The notes under the pieces are model-generated. The model saw only the letters and a program-made list of their open reading frames with translations. It was not told where the DNA came from and searched no databases. Positions 9,901 through 15,900 of a DNA stretch of 17,896 bases are shown piece after piece. Source of the stretch: Baffinella frigidus (Eukaryota > Cryptophyceae > Cryptomonadales > Baffinellaceae); contig MU646388.1 in NCBI GenBank assembly GCA_026770585.1, positions 617,428-635,323 on the forward strand. Direction: 5' to 3'. The stretch's first letter is position 1. Each line of letters opens with the position of its first letter. The translations under genes were made by a program, and so were the position numbers.

Positions 9901-12900
9901 ACAGGCCATCTAAACGATCCCCGTACAAATTGCCCCAGCGCGCTTTACTATATTCCCCGGAAATCCGGGCAAGAAAGGTGTCGGTCGCATTTAAGTGGCC
10001 CCTTCCGTGGGAGGGTTGGGTCGAAACTCATCTCGAAAGATAACTGAATCAGTTCCCTATTAGCGTTTTCACTTTAATTAGGAGGTCTAATTAAATTTAC
10101 TTCGACCTAACTAATTTCACCTACTGAAACTCCTATTAAAATGGAACTGATTCAGTTATCTTTTGAGATGAAAACGTAGTAGGGGGTGGTCCACAGCTTG
10201 CAGGCTTAGGGGGTTAGATGTAGGGTTCGTTCCCGCCCTCGCGCGCCTGATTCCCGACCCCTCTGCAAGGGCTTTGACTGATCGCTGAGGCTCCAATAAC
10301 CCTTTAGGGGCTGGGGTTTTGGGCCGATGTCAAGCCAAGCGGTGTCAGTGCGGTCCATCTAGTATTTGTACCGGAGATTGGCCACTTTTGGAGAGAAAGA
10401 AACCATTCATGGTACCAAATTGACTTTTGGGGGTTACCTAGCTTTGCCTCACTCGAGTTGACCGACTATCCTCAAGTTGACATACTGGATCTGCGGCGCA
10501 AACTCGTCAACTTTGGCACGAGAAAGAGCCCGGGCGCGCCAAATTGGCGAGCCCGAATAGACTGAGACATTGCTAGGTTACCTTGACATCGCAGTGCACG
10601 ATGGAACGAGCGTGGATGTACGAAACCCTAAACCCTAAACCCCAAACCCTTAACCCCCAGCCCTAAACCCTTCACCCTACGCGCCTTGATATCGAGACTT
10701 GAAGAGGCACTGCAGCTTGAGCGAACCCCCACACCCAGAACCCTACACCCTACACCCCGAACCCTAATCCTTGAAGTCTTAATGGCACCTTAACATCGCA
10801 ATGCACGATCGAATGGGCGTGGATGTGCTGAACCCTAAACCCTTGACCCCCAGCCTAAACCCTAATCCTCTAAGTCTTGATCCCACTTAGCAGCCACCAG
10901 AGGCTTCACAAATACAGTCCATCTAAACTATTTGTACTAGAATCTTATCAGTTGCCCTGGACCCTAACCGGAATTTCACCTTGAATTCAAGGTGAAAAGG
11001 TCCTCGCTCGCTGCTATGTGGAGCAGAGGAAGAGAAAGTGCGTTTAGTACGGATCGAAACCAACATGGCCACCATCCATCCCCGTCCGTGAAGGCCTCTA
11101 GCTCGACCACCAACAAGGCAACCCCGGTATGTGCATACAGCCATCCAGCAGGAAGAGAGACCTTGACATCGCAGTGCATTTGTACTAGAATCGTATCAAT
11201 TGCCCTGGAACCTAACCGGAATTTCACCTTGAATTCAAGGTGAATAGGTTTAGGGTCCTCGCTCGCTGCTATGATACACCCTACACCCTTCACCCTACAC
11301 CCTACACCCTACACCCTACACCCCACACCCTACACGGCACCTTGACATCGCAGTGCACGATCGAACGGGCGTGGATGTACTGCAGGGCGTCTGCAAGCTG
11401 CCGCGTATACGTCTTCACCTGAAAGTTGCAAGTTTACATATCAGTTGAAAGTTAACATAATAAAACTCGAAAGTTAACACGATAGTTCGGGAACGTGGTC
11501 CATTATTTGTACCGGGGAATCGGCCACTTTTGCAGATAAATCACGAATTCCTGGTAAAACAATGACTTTTGGGAGGTAGGCGTACACGTTTACGCCTCGA
11601 AAAAGTGAACACTGCTATCGAGCGACCTAAGCACGTTTTTGAAAGCCACGACCGGAAATCCGGTCTCAGCTTTTTCATCTCAAAAGTCCATTTTCCTCAG
11701 GATTCAGGTGAAAGTTTTTAAACGCCGTACCCTCAACTCGGAGGACGGAAACGGCCCATCTAGCATTTATACCGGGAATCGGCCACTTTTGGAGAGAATT
11801 CAATCATTCCTGGTACCAAATCGACTATTGGGGGTTCGGCACCAGTTCCATTGGCATGGCGACTGTCTTGAGACCCGCCCCTGGTTTAGGGTTTAGGGTT
11901 TAGGGTTTAGGGTTTAGGGTTTAGGGTTTAGAGTTTAGGGTTTAGGGTTTAGGGTTTAGGGTTTAGGGTTTAGGGTTGAGGGTTTAGAGTGTGGGTTTGG
12001 GGTTTAGGGTTCAGGGTTTCGGGTTTCGGGTGTAGGGTTTGGGATTTGGGGTTTGAGGTTGAGGGTTTGGGGTGTCGGGTCTCGGTTTGGGGTTTAGGGT
12101 TTAGGGTTCAAGGTTTACCAGGGACTCGCCGTTCTGCGTATGACTGGATGTGCGTACTCAGCGGCCCTGGATTAGGGCTTGGGGTTTGGGGATTGGGGAT
12201 TGGGGATTGGGGTTTGGGGTTTTGGGTTTTTGGGTTTGGGGTTTGGGTTTTGGAGTTTGGGGTTTAGGGTTTAGGTTTTGGGGTTTAGGTTTTGGGGTTC
12301 GGGGTCTGGGGTTTAGGTTTTAGGATGTAGGGTTCAGTGTTCAGTGTTCAGTATTTAGTATTTAGTGTTCAGTGTGTAGGGTTCAGGGCTCAAGGGCGAT
12401 ACAGGGGTTCAGGGTTCATGGGCCAGGATGTAGGGTGAACGGTGTAGGGTGTAGGGTGTAGGTTGTAGGGTGTAGGTTGTAGGGTGTAGGTTGTAGGGTG
12501 TAGGGTGTAGGGTGCAGGTTGTAGGGTGTAGGGTGTAGGGTGTAGGTTGTAGGGTGTAGGGTGCAGGGTTTACCAAAGCCGCAGTATTCGACGATCATGC
12601 AGGGGTAGCCTCCGTCCGAGAACGAGTGGTAGAGCCTCACTATGTGCGGATGCTCCAACCTCTCCATAGCCGTTGTTTCCTGCGTTTGGGGTTTGGGATT
12701 ACGGTTTATGGTTTATGGTTTATGGTTTATGGTTTATGGTGTATATGGTTTATTGTTGAGGTTTCAGGGTTTATGGTTTATGGTTCAGGGTCTGGGGTTT
12801 AGGGTTCAGGGTCTAGGTAGAGGCTCACTATGTGCGGATGCTCCAGCCTCGCCATTGCCGTTGTCTCCTGGGGGGGGGGGTTCATGGTTTGGGTTTCCCC

Positions 12901-15900
12901 GTTTGGAGGTTGGGTTCAACCCCGTTTGGGGTTTGGGTTCATGGTTTGGGTTAATGGTTTATGGTTTAGGTTTTAGGGTTTATGGTTAAGGGTCTAGGGT
13001 CTGCAGTTTAGGGTTTAGGGTCTAGGTAGAGTCGCACTATGTGCGGATGCTCCAACCTCTCCATAGCCGTTGTTTCCTGTGTTTGGGGTTTGGGATTACG
13101 GTTTCGGTTTATGGTTTATGATTTAGGTTTTAGGGTTGAGGGTTTAGGGTTTATGGTTAAGGGTCTAGGGTCTGCAGTTTAGGGTTTAGGGTCTAGGTAG
13201 AGTCGCACTATGTGCGGATGCTCCTAGCATTCCATGGCGGTTGTCCCCTGGGTTAAGGGTTAAGGGTTTAGGATTTAGGGTTCGAGTTCGAGGGTGTAGG
13301 GTTTTAAGGTTCAGGATGACGGTTTAGGGGTTAGGGTTGCGGTTTTAGGGTTGAAGAGCCCTACAGGGAAACCATAAACCCTAAACCCTAACCTTAAAAC
13401 CCTAAACCCTGAACCTTAAAACCCTCAACGCTAAGCACCTGCGCCATCTTGGCATGCGTGGTTCCCCTAAACCTCAAACCCTAAACCCTAAACCCTGAAC
13501 CCTAAAACCTGAACTCTAGCCACCTGCGCCATCTTGTCATGCACGGCAGCGTGGTCGGACCGCGACATGATTTAGGGTTTACAAAAAGTCCAAACCCTAA
13601 ACCCTAAACCAATCAACCCTTAACCCTAACCCCTGAACCCTAAGCCGTAAGCCGTAAGCCGTAAGCCCTGAGCCCTGAACCTGCGCCATCTTGGCATGCG
13701 CGGCAGCGTGATTGTACCTCGACCTGGTTTCGGGTTTGGGGTTTAGGGTTTAGGGTTTAGGGTTTAGGGTTTAGGGTTTAGGGTTTAGGGTTTAGGGTTT
13801 AGGGTTTTGGCGTTTAGGGTTTGGGGATTAGGGTATAGGATTTGGGGGTTTGGGTTCAGAGTTTAGGGTTTGGGGTTTGGGGTTTAGGGTTTAGGGTTTA
13901 GGGTTTCGGGTTTAGGGATTAGAGTTTAGGGTTTTGGGTTTAGGGTTTGGGGGTTTGGAGTTTGGACTTTTTGAGAGCGAGGAACTCCATGCTCTCCCAA
14001 AGCTGTATCTGGTAGACCAATCCTGATTTAGGATTCAGGGTTTAGGTTTTAGGGTTTAGGTTTTAGGGTTTAGAGTTTATGGTTTATGGTTTATGGTTTG
14101 GGATTTGGGATTTGGGGTTTGAAGATTTGGGGTTTGGGGTTTGGGGTTTGGAGATTGGTGTTGAGGGTTTGGAATTTGGGGTTTGGGGTTTGGGGTTTGG
14201 GGTTTGGGGGTTGGGGGTTTGGGGTTTGGGGTTTACCGTTCGCACCCTTGCCGAGCTCCACACCCTGTTTTCGGGTTTGGAGGTTAGGGTTTAGGGTTTA
14301 GGTTTGACTAGGGCGGCAGTAGGCAGGATAGGGCGGCAGTTGGTAGGGAAGGGCGGTGGAGAGTTTTCAGTTTGGGGTTTCGAGTTTGGGGGTCCGAGTT
14401 TGGGGTCTATGGGTTTGAGTTTAGGGTTTGGAGTTTAGTGGTTGGAGTTTAGGGTTTAGGGGTTGGAGGTTGGGGGTTGGAGGTTAGGGTTCAGAGTTTA
14501 AGGTTCGGAATTTAGGGGTTAGCGTGGGGGGGTCCGACGAAAGTCGAGATCCCCAGCTGGCCGGAACTGTTTCGGACCACCTCGCCCATCCACGTTCGCG
14601 TTTTGTATCGAAAACCGGCCACTTTGGGAGAGAAATCACGCATTCTTGGTACCAAATTGATTTTTGGGAGGTAGGCGAAACCAGTTCCATAGGCCACTTA
14701 GCAGCGGCCGAGTTCCTTTTCGCCTTGAAACCAAGGCGAAGTTCCGGTTGGAATCCAGGGCAATGGATAAGAGTCTAGTACAAATCGTTTAGATGGAATG
14801 TATCCGTAAGCCCCCGGTGGCTGGTAAGTGGATGGGTGGGGTGAAACCATAGTCCAGATCCCAAGCTGTCCGGAACTGTTTCGGAGCACCTCGCCCATCC
14901 TGGTGCAGGGTTTAGGGGTTTGGGTTTAGGGTTTGGGGTTTGGGGTTTAGGGTTTAGGGGTTTGCGGGAATGGTTTAGGGTTCAGGGTACAGGGTTAAGG
15001 GTTTAGGGTTTAGGGTTTGGGGTTTAGGGTTTAGGGTTTAGGGTTTAGGGTTTAGGGTTTAGGGTTCAGGGTTTAGGGGTGAGGGGTTACCGCGTGTGCA
15101 CGCGTTCCTCCGTGCGCCGCCCCTCCTCATCCGTGATCTACTCCCGAAAAACAATGATTTAGTTGGTGTTTCCTATGAATCAGTTAGTGTCTCCTCATTA
15201 AAACGATCAGCGCCTTTAGTCAATCAGTTAGTGCGCCTTAGTCAATTTCTTAGCCTTCCTACTTGAAGGCGCCCCGCCTCATCGGTGATCTGGATCATGC
15301 GTTGGTTAGCGTGCCATACAGCGGGCTGCGAAGGGATTTTCGGGCAGGAAATGCCCGAGTTTTCGTTACCTTATCCATAGGAACCCCCCTATGTCCCTAC
15401 GGAGTGTCTACTGTAGGGTCGTAGGCCTTATCGTTTAAGGGCTATCCAAAATCCCTTTGAAGTTTGCTGTGTGGATAGGCCTTCTCAGTAAAGAGCATGA
15501 ATCAGCTAGCCTTCCTAATCAAAAAGCATGAATTAGCTAGCCTTCCTCATCAAAAATAACGGATTAGTCAGCCTTCCTAATGAAACTGATTGGCGCCTTG
15601 GGTAATAACATAGCAGTCCTAATTTAACTGATTGGCGCTGGTCTATTACTTAACCCACCCACTCTTCTGTGCACCACCCCTCCTTTAGTGCCCGAAAGAG
15701 AATGGTTGAACTAGTGTTTCCTCATAACCTGATTCGCGCCTTCGGCAATTGCTTGACCTCCCTAATTGCTGATTGGCGCTAGTCTGACACTTAGCCGTTT
15801 AGGGTTTAGGGTGTAGGGTTTAAGGTTTGGAATTCAGGGTGTAACGCACCCACCCCTCGCACTGCAGGACCCGCTTCGGTTCAACTCCCAACCCCCAACC

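Noticed and set aside
11989-14301. Long open frames of GFGVWGLGFRV or TLHPTPYTLHP type
   Set aside because: They are translations of 7-bp TTTAGGG/TTTGGGG/CCCTACA arrays, which stay open in several frames. They are not genes.
840-15084. CRISPR array or bacterial operon
   Set aside because: Repeats are 7-bp tandem units or inverted-repeat elements without spacers; splice sites and a split kinase gene show a eukaryotic genome.
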